Assembly (NCBI GenBank): GCA_014191855.1
Contig: BJHF01000065.1
Coordinates: forward strand, 1-37,833
DNA length: 37,833 nt
Direction: 5' to 3'
Source of the DNA: Deltaproteobacteria bacterium
GTDB lineage: Bacteria; Myxococcota_A; UBA796; SXON01
Position 1 is the first letter of the stretch; every line of letters begins with the position of its first letter. The translations under genes and the position numbers were made by a program. Under the pieces are notes generated by a model. It did no database searches and was not told the origin of the DNA. It saw only the letters and a program-made list of their open reading frames with translations. This document shows positions 7,681-19,261 of this stretch, piece after piece.

Positions 7681-9087
7681 TCAGATCGCCATGCCGTAGA
7701 TCCCGTACAGCATCATCTTCGGATTGATGGTCTTGAGCTCGACAAGCTGACGTTTCACCTGATCGAAGCGCATGTAGAAGCGGCGCAGCCCGTACGCCTG
7801 CATCTTGATGAGCAGCTCCGGATCGTAGCCTTCGGGGTGGTACACGAGCCGATCCGCGTCGGGATTGAACGTGGTGTAGTTCTCCCAGTCGTCGCGGAAC
7901 AGCGTCTTCTGCCACTGGTCCTCGAAGAGCTTGCTCCCCGGGAAGGGCACCGTGATCGCGAACTTCGCGAAGTCGAGGTCGAGGTCTACGGCGAACTCGA
8001 TGGTCTCCTTCGTCATCTCAGGCGTTTCCCCCGGCATGCCGATCATGAACAGGCCGACGGTCTGAATGCCCGCTTTCTTGGCGTTGTTCACGCCCCACCG
8101 CACCTTCTCGGTGGTGAGGTTCTTGTTCACGTTGCCGAGCAGCATGTCCACGCCGCTCTCGATGCCGATCAGCACGCGGCGGCAGCCCCCGGCGTACATC
8201 GTGCGGCACGTCTCTTCGTCGAGGCGGTCGGCGCGGGTCTCGCTGAGCCATACGCACTTCTGATCGAGCTTCCGCCGGACCAATTCGTTGCAGAAGGGCG
8301 TGAGATCCTTGAGCACGAGGGGGAAGATCGGGTCGACGAGGCCGATCTGCTTCACGCCGTAGCGGTCCACGAGGAATTCGTACTCGTCCACGAGCTTGAT
8401 GGGGTCGCGACGGCGGTAGACCTTGCCGCTGTGGAGGAGCGAGCAGTAGTCGCAGCGGTAGGGGCAGCCCCGGGAGCCGGTCATGGTGAGGACGGGCTTG
8501 TCCACGTCGGCGAAGGGGAGGAGCCCGTAGCGGTGGTAGGGGAACAGGTCCCAGGCGGGGTAGGCGAGCGAGTCGAGGTCGCGGAGCAGCGCGCGTTCTT
8601 TGTTGGTGCGCGGCTCGCCGTCGTCGATCCAGGACAAGCCGTCGATGGCGGAGAGGTCCTTCTGGTTGCCGTCCAGCGCCTCCACCAGCTCGCACACGGT
8701 CGCTTCACCGTCGTGGTGGATCACGAAGTCGACCACGCCGCTACGCAGGATGTCCTTGGCAAAAACGTCGGCGTGAACGCCGCCCCACACGATCTTCGTC
8801 TTCGGCGAAACGGCCTTGATCATCCGCGACAGGATCTCGCAGGTGGGCGCGCTCGGCGTAAGCACCGTCATGCCCACGAGGTCGGGCTGGAAGCGTGAAA
8901 CCCGCTCCAACACCCCGTTGGCGGTGAGCTTCTCGGCGAACATGTCGATGAAGCGCGTGTGCCAGCCCTTCGCGACGAGGGCACCTGCGATGTACGCGAT
9001 GCCCGTGGGAGGCATCGGCTCCAAAAGCTCGGCGAAGCGCCCCAGCTTCTGCATGTTCATCGACGGGTTGATCAGCAGGATGCGCAA
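7681..9087 (-). CDS. B12-binding-type radical SAM protein
   Basis: A 468-residue class B-like radical SAM enzyme. The N-terminal ~150 residues form a cobalamin-binding-like Rossmann domain (RILLINPSM at the start, IVWGGVHAD further on). The radical SAM core carries the [4Fe-4S] motif CPYRCDYC (Cys ~208, 212, 215), followed by barrel elements such as LIGIESGVDMLL and VGLFMIGMPGETPEMT. Such proteins catalyse methylations or rearrangements on lipids, antibiotics or pigments; the substrate cannot be predicted. I chose TTG at 9087 because the protein then begins MRILLINPSM as relatives do, and AGAGG lies 5 bases upstream; a TTG at 9111 lacks such a site. The MpaB-like gene follows 40 bases downstream and may act in the same pathway. 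Confidence 0.87.
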   Translation of the reverse strand: MRILLINPSMNMQKLGRFAELLEPMPPTGIAYIAGALVAKGWHTRFIDMFAEKLTANGVLERVSRFQPDLVGMTVLTPSAPTCEILSRMIKAVSPKTKIVWGGVHADVFAKDILRSGVVDFVIHHDGEATVCELVEALDGNQKDLSAIDGLSWIDDGEPRTNKERALLRDLDSLAYPAWDLFPYHRYGLLPFADVDKPVLTMTGSRGCPYRCDYCSLLHSGKVYRRRDPIKLVDEYEFLVDRYGVKQIGLVDPIFPLVLKDLTPFCNELVRRKLDQKCVWLSETRADRLDEETCRTMYAGGCRRVLIGIESGVDMLLGNVNKNLTTEKVRWGVNNAKKAGIQTVGLFMIGMPGETPEMTKETIEFAVDLDLDFAKFAITVPFPGSKLFEDQWQKTLFRDDWENYTTFNPDADRLVYHPEGYDPELLIKMQAYGLRRFYMRFDQVKRQLVELKTINPKMMLYGIYGMAI

Positions 9088-9174
9088 GGAGGCCTCTACG
9101 GGGTGCGGCAACGTAGCCGCATTCAGGGGGAAGCCTCTATGGGTGGACTGTGCAATCCGATACGGGCACGCCGG

Positions 9175-9651
9175 TCAGTCTGCGGTGGAGGCTTCGATCT
9201 CGGCCGAGACGTTCTGCGAGGAGTCCTGCACGGCGAGCAGAACGGAGCCGACCGCCGTTTCGTCCAGGCCCTCGAAGGCGATGGTGAGCGTGGAGCCGGT
9301 GATCAGGCAGACGTTTGCGCCGGTTTCCGTCGAAGCGTCGAGCTCGAAGGAGTCCACATATTCTGGATTGTAAACGTCGACATAGCAGGTACCACCTGCA
9401 AAGTCGTCGCCATCATCGGTGAACTCGCCGAGGACCTGCAGCACGGTGCCGATGTTCGGGTAGTCCTCCCACGACACCACCAGAGAGGTGAACACCGGCG
9501 CGCCATCGTCGCCACCGCTCGCGGTATCGCCGGTATCGGAGCCCGTATCCGTCGCCGTGTCCCCCCACGAAGGCTGGTCGTACCGACCGCTCGACGAGAA
9601 GAAGCCTTCGTCATCCACGCCCGAGCACGCCGCCAGAAAGAGTACCACCAT
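9175..9651 (-). CDS. Small putative lipoprotein with Asp/Thr/Gly-rich linker
   Basis: A 158-residue unrecognised protein. It starts MVVLFLAACSG, a short hydrophobic segment ending in a lipobox (LAAC), so export and lipid attachment at the cysteine are expected. A low-complexity Asp/Thr/Gly/Ser linker follows (WGDTATDTGSDTGDTASGG), typical of surface lipoproteins in deltaproteobacteria. The rest looks beta-rich with many acidic residues (FTSLVVSWEDYPNIG, VLLAVQDSSQ), possibly an Ig-like fold. The n-region lacks the usual basic residues. An alternative GTG start at 9678 would lengthen it by nine residues; the ATG at 9651 has GGAGG 4 bases upstream. It sits between enolase and the radical SAM gene with short gaps, probably by neighbourhood rather than function. 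Confidence 0.7.
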   Translation of the reverse strand: MVVLFLAACSGVDDEGFFSSSGRYDQPSWGDTATDTGSDTGDTASGGDDGAPVFTSLVVSWEDYPNIGTVLQVLGEFTDDGDDFAGGTCYVDVYNPEYVDSFELDASTETGANVCLITGSTLTIAFEGLDETAVGSVLLAVQDSSQNVSAEIEASTAD

Positions 9652-9702
9652 CACGCCTCCGCCGGCGCACGATACCACGAACGCTGCCTGCAGGGCGGGC
9701 GA

Positions 9703-13172
<3,470 letters not shown>

Positions 13173-13187
13173 GCTATCGTAGTGGGG

Positions 13188-13733
13188 ATGCTGCTCCTGC
13201 TCGCTGCCACCTCCTTCGCCGCGCCGAGCTTCGGCGCGATGGCGGGGGTGGGCGTGATCTCGGGCGAGACTGGCGCCGGGCGTGAATATGCGTCCTATTC
13301 CCCCGTGCTCGCCGGCACGGTGGACTGGCGTTTTGCGTGGGTCGAAACCTGGTTGGGGCTCAGCGGCACCGGCTTTGTGGCGCCGTACGGAGATGGCTCG
13401 GTACCGGCGGCGCTGCTCCAGGGGGAGTTCGGCCTCGGCCTCGGTTCCCGCACCGCGAGCGCCGGCATCTTCTTTGGCGCGGGCCTCTCGGGCGGCGAGG
13501 GCGGCTTGTACGGGCGCGTGATGTTCCCTGGCCCGACCTGGGCGTCCCGGCTGGGCGGAGAATTGCGAGCGTTTCACCTTGGGGCTACCGACTCCAGCGG
13601 CGCCGCGCTCTTGCTGCGAGCCGAGTTCGGCGGTGGTCGCCGCCCACCGCGCCCGCCTCCGGTTGAGCCTCCTCCTCCGCCGGAGCCCCCGCCTCCGCCG
13701 CCGGTAATTCACGACGATCCCTACGGGGCGTGA
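13188..13733 (+). CDS. Small secreted glycine-rich beta protein with polyproline tail
   Basis: A 181-residue protein of unknown function. It begins with a signal peptide (MLLLLAATSFAAPSF). A glycine- and aromatic-rich region follows with alternating hydrophobic residues (VDWRFAWVETWLGLSG, LGLGSRTASAGIFFGAGLSG), suggestive of outer-membrane beta strands. The C-terminus is a proline-rich tail of about 25 residues. ATG at 13188 has GGGG directly upstream; GTG at 13182 is also possible. It lies 15 bases after the secreted TPR protein, so both may be co-expressed and act in the envelope. Its TGA is one base from the convergent stop of the proline-rich gene. Confidence 0.65.
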   Translation: MLLLLAATSFAAPSFGAMAGVGVISGETGAGREYASYSPVLAGTVDWRFAWVETWLGLSGTGFVAPYGDGSVPAALLQGEFGLGLGSRTASAGIFFGAGLSGGEGGLYGRVMFPGPTWASRLGGELRAFHLGATDSSGAALLLRAEFGGGRRPPRPPPVEPPPPPEPPPPPPVIHDDPYGA

Positions 13734-13734
13734 G

Positions 13735-14709
13735 CTAGTCCTCGGGCTCCGGCTCCTTCGGGGGCGGCGTGAACGGCGCAGGCTTCACCTCCGGCGCCTT
13801 CGGCGGCGGCGGGCGGCGATCCAGCCCCAGCCGCGCAAGCTCCTCGGGGCTGGTCACGACGGGGCGGCGCGACCGCTGCGGTTCCCCCTCGGCGGCCGGC
13901 TCCGACTTCGGTAGGCGGATCCGGGTGTTCTCGGCGCCCATGCCGAACAGATCGTCGAGGCCGGCCGAGGGCCCGGGCGGCTTGCGGTTCACCGGCGGCG
14001 GTGGGGGCTTCGGCGCCGGCGGCTCCTCGGGCGCTGCTTTAGGCGCTTCGGGAGGCGTGACGGGGCGAGGGGGGGAGGCCATCGAGGGAGCGGGGGTGGT
14101 CCGGGGCGGAGGCGGAGCAGCGGGCGGGGGCGCGGGGGCTTCCGGCTCAGGCGTCGGCGCCGAAACCCCAGGCCGCATCGGCAGCTTTGCCACGGCATGC
14201 TTCGGCGCATAGGGCCCGAACGGCCCCTGGGTGGGAGTGGGTCGCGGCGGGGGAGTGGGCGGCTTGTTTGGCCGCTCGGGCTCCTTCGGACGCGTTTCTT
14301 TGGCGTCGATCTTGCGCACTTCCCCGATTTTCGGCGCCGGCCGCGCGCCCTCTGGCACCTCGCGCCGCTGGGGTGCCTGGGGGAGGTTCGGGAGGCCGCC
14401 TGGCGTCTTCGACGGGGCCGCCTTCGGGGCCGGCGGCATGAGGTGGGGCGCCGGCTGCCGGGTTTGGGGCATCCCCACGTCGCCGAGGCCGGTGCCGACC
14501 TCCTTCGCAGAAGGGTCCCAGGGATTCGGGACGCCGATCCGCTCGAAGATGGCGGCGGCGCTTGCGAATCGCGGCGCCTCCCATCCGCGGGCGCCCACCC
14601 GCTGCGTCAGCCCATACCCGACGACGCGGCGCGGGGGCAGCCGCCCGAGCACCTCCTTGGCGCGGGCATCCGGGGAAACGCCGTCCAGGGGGTGCGCGGC
14701 GGTGCTCAT
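13735..14709 (-). CDS. Proline-rich protein of unknown function, coupled to M16 peptidase
   Basis: A 324-residue protein I do not recognise. Residues 1-75 look folded (FASAAAIFERIGVPNPWDPS), while most of the rest is low-complexity Pro/Ala/Lys/Glu, likely disordered. Short hydrophobic motifs punctuate it, such as GLDDLFGMGAENTRIRLP and SPEELARLGLDRR, which could be docking sites. No signal peptide or membrane segment is seen. The ATG at 14709 overlaps the TGA of the upstream peptidase gene (ATGA), indicating translational coupling and a shared role or at least shared dosage. The reading frame is real by this coupling and by lack of a better ORF in the region, but the composition makes homology detection hard. 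Confidence 0.68.
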   Translation of the reverse strand: MSTAAHPLDGVSPDARAKEVLGRLPPRRVVGYGLTQRVGARGWEAPRFASAAAIFERIGVPNPWDPSAKEVGTGLGDVGMPQTRQPAPHLMPPAPKAAPSKTPGGLPNLPQAPQRREVPEGARPAPKIGEVRKIDAKETRPKEPERPNKPPTPPPRPTPTQGPFGPYAPKHAVAKLPMRPGVSAPTPEPEAPAPPPAAPPPPRTTPAPSMASPPRPVTPPEAPKAAPEEPPAPKPPPPPVNRKPPGPSAGLDDLFGMGAENTRIRLPKSEPAAEGEPQRSRRPVVTSPEELARLGLDRRPPPPKAPEVKPAPFTPPPKEPEPED

Positions 14710-17192
14710 CGGGGGGCGAGCCTCCCTACGACCAGCGGGGTGCCCAGGCACTCTGCGGCGAGCGCGGTGAGCTGCGGGAGGGTTACGGACGCTACGCGGT
14801 GCAGAAGCGTGCGGTACTGCGCGCCATCGAGCCCGTAACGCTCGGCAAACGCCGCCTCACTGGCGCGTGCGCCCGCGGTTTGAAGCTCCGCCTCCACCGC
14901 GCCGAGCACCGCAGCCCGAGCGCGCTCCACCTCGTCGGCGCGGATCTCGCCGGCGGCCACGCGCCCGACCGTCTCCAACAAGCGCCGCTCCGCTTCGTCC
15001 AGTCGTGCGGGGTCGCTCGCCATCGAGCACGTGATCAGGCCGCCGACCACCCCTTCCACAGACTCCGCGCTAACCGCGTATGCAAGCCCCTCGGCCTCGC
15101 GAAGCTCAAGGAACAACCGGCCGGACTGTCCGCTCAAGAGCTCGATCAGCAGGTCCAACGTGGCGGCGCGCGGGTCCCGAACGCCGAGGCCTGGCCACGC
15201 GACCACGAGATGAGCCTGGTCCCGCGCGCTCCGGAGGCTCAGGCGCCTCGGCTCGGTCGGTCGCGTGATCGGCGCCAGGGTTGCCGCCAAGGGTCCAGGT
15301 TTCAGCTTGGAGATTGCGTACTCGACGCGACTCTTCACGTATTCGGCGTCCACATCCCCTGTTACCGCAACCACCAGATTTTCCGGGCGCGCCCAGCCCC
15401 GATGGAGCGATTGGAGCGCGCTTGCGTTGAGCCGAATCAAGGAGGCCGCCGTTCCGGCGGGGTCCACGCCCCAGGCGTGGCCGGGGCATGCCGCGGCCCA
15501 CACGGCCGTGTAGAGGCGCTCCCCTGGGTCGTCGTCGCGCGCAGCGAGATCGTCGAGCATCGCGGCGCGGGCCTGCTCGACCTCCTGGGGTGCGAACGTC
15601 GGATCGAGCAGGGTGTGCAGCACGAGCTCAAGCCCGGAGCCGAAGGACTCGGCGGGGAATTCGGCGCGAAGCGCCTGGCTCGAGCGCCCTGCGGCGGCTC
15701 CCACGGAGCCGCCGAGGCCGGCCGCGGCGCGCCCCAGCGCGTCTGCGGAGAGGCCGCCGCCGCCGCGTGCCACCGTGCGGGTCCACAAGGCTGCGCGCCC
15801 GGCGCGCCGCGCCGTCTCAGAGAGCTGGCCGCCAAGGCCAACGATCCGGATCGCCCCGATTGGGCTTTCGTCCGGTTCGAGGAGCAGCGTCGCTCCACTG
15901 GCGAGGCGGTGACGGACCATGCCGGTTGGCATTGCCGATCTCGCGGACGGCGCCCAGCTCGGCGCCAGCTTCGCCCGTTTGCTCGTGAGCGCGATGATCG
16001 CAGCTTCCTCGGCGCGAAGCACCCCTGCGGCGGCCTCGTTCACCGCCTCGTCGGATACGGCCGCGACGCGCGCGTCGTAGCTCCGCCACGCACCCGGATC
16101 CCCGAATAGTTCCTGGTAGAAGCAGGCCTCGTGGGCACGCCCGTCCACGGTTTGGCGACGGAATCGACGCTCAGCGGCGAGGCTCGCCCGCGCCCGCGCG
16201 AGGTCGCCCCGGTCGATGCCGTGCGTCGTGATCCCTGCCAGGGTTTCGGTGATCAGGTTCAGGGCGCGATCCTCCGCCCCCGGCGCGACGTGCGCCTCGA
16301 TTACCAGCAGGCCGGCGCGGGACTCCGCCTCGTAGTCCACGCTCGCGTCGAAGCAGCCGGGCATGGCGCGGAGCGCAGAAACGAGCGGCGCGGCGGAGCA
16401 ACCCCCGAGGCTGGCCGCCAACAGGTCGAAGGTCGGCGCCGCAACGTCGGTTGCGCAGGGAGCGATGAACGCCACCCGCACCACGTGCGTGTCCAACTTC
16501 CGACGGATCCGGTGCAATCCGCCCCGAACCGCCTCCGCTCGCGGCGCGTGATCGCGCCGCGGCGCGGGGGGGCCCCCCGCGAATTCCTGTTCGATACGCG
16601 CGCGGATGGCGGCGGCATCGAAGTGCCCCGCCACGCAGATACAAGCGTTCGCCGGCACATAATGGCTGCGATAGAACGCGATGAGCGCGTCGCGGTCGAG
16701 CGTGCGAACGGAGCGCGCGGTGCCGATGATCGGGCGGCCGTAGGGATCCCCGGGCCAAACGGTCGCGTAGGTGGCCTCGCCCACCACGAGGCCCACGTCG
16801 TCCTCACCGCCGCGAATCTCCTCGATCACCACGCCCCGCTCGCGCTCAAGCTCGGTGGCGTCGAAGGTGGCCCGGCGCATCATCTCGGCGAGCACGCCCA
16901 CTGCGTCGGCCGTGTGTGCGCTGGTCACCGTGGCGTGAAGCATCGTTTCGTCGAAGCCGGTCCACGCGTTCAGATCGCCGCCCATCGCCTCGATTTTGCC
17001 GGCGCACTCGCCGACGGCCAGGTGCTCCGTGCCCTTGAACACCAGATGCTCGATGAAGTGGGCGGCGCCCTCAAAGCCAGCGGGCTCATCGCAGCTTCCG
17101 ACGTTGATCCACAGGTAGATCGCGGCCACCTGGGGCCCCTCATCGGGGAGCAACACCACGCGCATCCCGTTGTCGAGGGCCCCCTGGATCAT
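14706..17192 (-). CDS. M16 family zinc metallopeptidase (two-domain, insulinase/pitrilysin-like)
   Basis: An 828-residue M16 peptidase. The inverted zinc motif HxxEH is at His45-Glu48-His49 (HFIEHLVFKGT), and a downstream glutamate is supplied by VVIEEIRGGEDD (Glu124/125), the spacing expected for the family. The segment GGDLNAWTGFDETMLHATV is also typical. The second half, residues ~430-828, is a degenerate second M16 repeat without HxxEH (VRHRLASGATLLLEPDES, LVVAWPGLGVRDPRAATLDL), again usual. Such proteins degrade or process peptides; no signal peptide is visible, so a cytoplasmic location is likely. The ATG at 17192 is divergent from hemW across 56 bases. The proline-rich gene is coupled downstream. 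Confidence 0.93.
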   Translation of the reverse strand: MIQGALDNGMRVVLLPDEGPQVAAIYLWINVGSCDEPAGFEGAAHFIEHLVFKGTEHLAVGECAGKIEAMGGDLNAWTGFDETMLHATVTSAHTADAVGVLAEMMRRATFDATELERERGVVIEEIRGGEDDVGLVVGEATYATVWPGDPYGRPIIGTARSVRTLDRDALIAFYRSHYVPANACICVAGHFDAAAIRARIEQEFAGGPPAPRRDHAPRAEAVRGGLHRIRRKLDTHVVRVAFIAPCATDVAAPTFDLLAASLGGCSAAPLVSALRAMPGCFDASVDYEAESRAGLLVIEAHVAPGAEDRALNLITETLAGITTHGIDRGDLARARASLAAERRFRRQTVDGRAHEACFYQELFGDPGAWRSYDARVAAVSDEAVNEAAAGVLRAEEAAIIALTSKRAKLAPSWAPSARSAMPTGMVRHRLASGATLLLEPDESPIGAIRIVGLGGQLSETARRAGRAALWTRTVARGGGGLSADALGRAAAGLGGSVGAAAGRSSQALRAEFPAESFGSGLELVLHTLLDPTFAPQEVEQARAAMLDDLAARDDDPGERLYTAVWAAACPGHAWGVDPAGTAASLIRLNASALQSLHRGWARPENLVVAVTGDVDAEYVKSRVEYAISKLKPGPLAATLAPITRPTEPRRLSLRSARDQAHLVVAWPGLGVRDPRAATLDLLIELLSGQSGRLFLELREAEGLAYAVSAESVEGVVGGLITCSMASDPARLDEAERRLLETVGRVAAGEIRADEVERARAAVLGAVEAELQTAGARASEAAFAERYGLDGAQYRTLLHRVASVTLPQLTALAAECLGTPLVVGRLAPR

Positions 17193-17248
17193 CGGTCCGC
17201 CCTAACCATAAACGGGGGGCGCTGCGTCCGCCGGATTAGCCCTCCGCC

Positions 17249-18355
17249 GTGTACGGCGTGTATGTCCATGTTCCCTGGTGCCGCATCCGGTGCCCCTATT
17301 GTGCGTTCGCCGTGGATACGCGGCGGGCGCCGGACGACGCAGCATGGCTGGCCCGCACGTTGGAGGACTGGGCGCGGGAGCGTCCCTTTTTTGAGGGGCG
17401 CCCGGAGACCTTGAGTTTTGGGGGCGGCACCCCCTCTCGTGCCGATCCCGCGGCGCTGGCGACGGTGGTCCAGGCGGTCGACCCGGCCGGGGAGGTGAGC
17501 CTGGAGGCGAACCCCGAGGATGTGACCCCCCAACGCCTGGAAGCGTGGCGTACCATGGGCGTGAATCGTCTCTCGCTAGGGGTGCAGACCTTCCAACCCG
17601 CGCTCGCGCCGCGGTATGGGCGCGCCCACTCCGCTCGCGATGCGACCGACGCACTCCTCGCGGTCAGCAAGGCGGGCTTCCGCAGCTTCAGTGTCGATCT
17701 GATCTATGGCCACCCGGAGCAGACGGTGGCGATGCTGGTGGAGGACATCGACCACGCGGTCGCGACCGGCGTTGACCACGTCTCTCTGTACAGCCTCACC
17801 ATCGAGCCCGGCACCCGGTTCGGCGATCGCGGCCAGACCGTCGCCGACGAGGACCATTGGTGTGCGTTGCACGAAGCGGCCGTGCAGCGCTTGGAGGCGT
17901 CGAGATTACAAAGGTACGAGGTCAGTAATTTTTCCAGGAAGGGGGCGAGGAGCGTACACAACGAACACTACTGGCGCGCCCGACACTGGGCCGGCCTCGG
18001 TCCATCCGCGCACGGGTGGCGGCCCGATCAGGCCCGCGTTGCGAATGCCAGCGATGTATCCGCGTGGTTGGCTGGGGCTCCGCCGGCGGTGGAGGGCGTC
18101 ACCGGGCGCGCCAGGCTCTGGGAGCTGGTCTGGTCGACGCTGCGCCATGTGGAGGGCGTGGATCGGGCGCGTGTCCGTTTCTTGACAGGCGCGGAGGTGG
18201 TGTGCCCCGCCGCAGCCATCGAGGCGGGCCTGCTGGTGGAAGATTCGGCGTCGATCCGCCTCACTCCCGACGGCTTCGCCGTGAGCGACGCAGTCGTCGA
18301 AGCGGTGGTCCAGGCCACCGTTCGTGCGGCGTCGTGGATCGTAGGGTCGAGTTGA
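17249..18355 (+). CDS. hemW: HemW-type radical SAM haem chaperone (coproporphyrinogen oxidase-like)
   Basis: A 368-residue radical SAM protein. The motif CRIRCPYCAF (Cys11, Cys15, Cys18) directly follows the first strand YVHVPW, as in HemW/HemN relatives; the phenylalanine after the third cysteine is typical. LSFGGGTPS, VSLEANPED and VNRLSLGVQTF give the barrel landmarks, and HNEHYWRARHWAGLGPSAHG fits the family C-terminal half. HemW is regarded as a haem-binding chaperone rather than a true coproporphyrinogen dehydrogenase. The start is GTG at 17249; no strong ribosome-binding site is visible. It lies 29 bases upstream of grpE. In many bacteria hemW precedes hrcA-grpE-dnaK; here hrcA is missing. 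Confidence 0.93.
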   Translation: MYGVYVHVPWCRIRCPYCAFAVDTRRAPDDAAWLARTLEDWARERPFFEGRPETLSFGGGTPSRADPAALATVVQAVDPAGEVSLEANPEDVTPQRLEAWRTMGVNRLSLGVQTFQPALAPRYGRAHSARDATDALLAVSKAGFRSFSVDLIYGHPEQTVAMLVEDIDHAVATGVDHVSLYSLTIEPGTRFGDRGQTVADEDHWCALHEAAVQRLEASRLQRYEVSNFSRKGARSVHNEHYWRARHWAGLGPSAHGWRPDQARVANASDVSAWLAGAPPAVEGVTGRARLWELVWSTLRHVEGVDRARVRFLTGAEVVCPAAAIEAGLLVEDSASIRLTPDGFAVSDAVVEAVVQATVRAASWIVGSS

Positions 18356-18384
18356 GGCATACTCCCCGCGCGCGGAGCTAGCGG

Positions 18385-19227
18385 ATGGGTGGTGGACCGG
18401 ATGAGATCGATATCGACCCCGAGCTGATCGCAGCCGCCACGGCGGCCGTCGAGTCGCGAGTGCGTAAGAAGCGCAAGTTCGCGCCCAGCCGCCGCCAGGA
18501 GGAGACTGGCGATCCGGTCACGGTGGATCTCGAACAAGAGGCGGGCTTGTCGGAGGAAGCCGCGAATGTTGCGCTCGCGGATGGTCCCACGGCCGTGACG
18601 CCGGTTGCCCCGGTGCGCCTCCCGTCCGTCGCGTCGATTCTGCCCCCCCCCAGGCCGGCTGCGCAGGTCGACGAAGCGGCAGAGGAACAGCGGCTGCTGC
18701 TCACGCTTCGCCTCCGGGACACGACCGAGCGCCTGCGCCGCGTTGAGGATGAGCTCGCCCGGATGACGGAGGCGCGCGATGGCCTGGATCGACAATGCCG
18801 CGAGCTCCGGGAGGCCGCCCACCGGGCGTCGGCAGATAGCGAGTTGGCGAGGATTCGCGCTCGCAAAGAGCGCGAGGAGCTGGAGCGCACCGCCGAGGAG
18901 CGGGTGCTCCGTGGCCTCCTGGACATCGTCGAGAACGTCGAGCGCGGGTTGACGCACGGCAGCCAGGATCCCGCGCGCGTTCAGGCCGGCCTGAACATGA
19001 TCGCCGAGCAGTTCAAGGCCCTGCTCAAGCGCCTCGGCGTCGAGCGCATCGTCGCCGACCCGGGAACCCTGTTCGACCCTGCGCAACACGAGGCCCTCCT
19101 CCACGTTGCCACCAACGACGTGCTGCCGGGGTGTGTGGTGAATGAGGTGGCCGCGGGATTCATGCTTCGTGGCCGGATGATGCGCCCCGCTCGGGTGGTG
19201 GTGGCCTCGACCCCCGCCGATTCGTAG
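18385..19227 (+). CDS. grpE: GrpE nucleotide-exchange factor with long N-terminal extension
   Basis: A 280-residue GrpE, the nucleotide-exchange factor that releases ADP from DnaK. Residues ~95-175 form a long coiled coil (RDTTERLRRVEDELARMTEA). The conserved part follows: LLDIVENVERGLTHG, QFKALLKRLGVERI, GTLFDPAQHEALLHV and the C-terminal beta domain PGCVVNEVAAGFMLRGRMMRPARVVV. The first ~95 residues are an extra, charged and proline-containing region not typical of GrpE. Start ATG at 18385 has GGAG 7 bases upstream. It lies between hemW and dnaK, 34 bases before dnaK. Confidence 0.93.
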   Translation: MGGGPDEIDIDPELIAAATAAVESRVRKKRKFAPSRRQEETGDPVTVDLEQEAGLSEEAANVALADGPTAVTPVAPVRLPSVASILPPPRPAAQVDEAAEEQRLLLTLRLRDTTERLRRVEDELARMTEARDGLDRQCRELREAAHRASADSELARIRARKEREELERTAEERVLRGLLDIVENVERGLTHGSQDPARVQAGLNMIAEQFKALLKRLGVERIVADPGTLFDPAQHEALLHVATNDVLPGCVVNEVAAGFMLRGRMMRPARVVVASTPADS

Positions 19228-19236
19228 TGTTACACT
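19207..19236 (+). promoter_or_regulatory. Weak candidate promoter upstream of dnaK
   Basis: TCGACC, 18 bases, then TACACT (19231-19236) resembles a poor sigma70 promoter, ending 25 bases before the dnaK ATG. The left hexamer lies in the 3' end of grpE. The sequence TACACTTG recurs 5' of the TPR gene at 35154, which slightly strengthens the -10 call. Heat-shock sigma or CIRCE elements are not evident. Confidence 0.25.
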
Positions 19237-19261
19237 TGCTTCCCCCCCTTTAGGATCGATC

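Noticed and set aside
9088..9111. TTG at 9111 as start of the radical SAM gene
   Set aside because: No ribosome-binding site precedes it and the added eight residues are not family-like; TTG 9087 has AGAGG at 5 bases and starts RILLINPSM.
14562..16109. 515-residue plus-strand frame opposite the M16 peptidase
   Set aside because: The minus strand has the intact HxxEH peptidase; the plus-strand frame has no recognisable motif.
17235..17260. TTAGCCCTC near the hemW start as half of a CIRCE element
   Set aside because: One arm is near the consensus TTAGCACTC, but the expected GAGTGCTAA arm nine bases later is absent.
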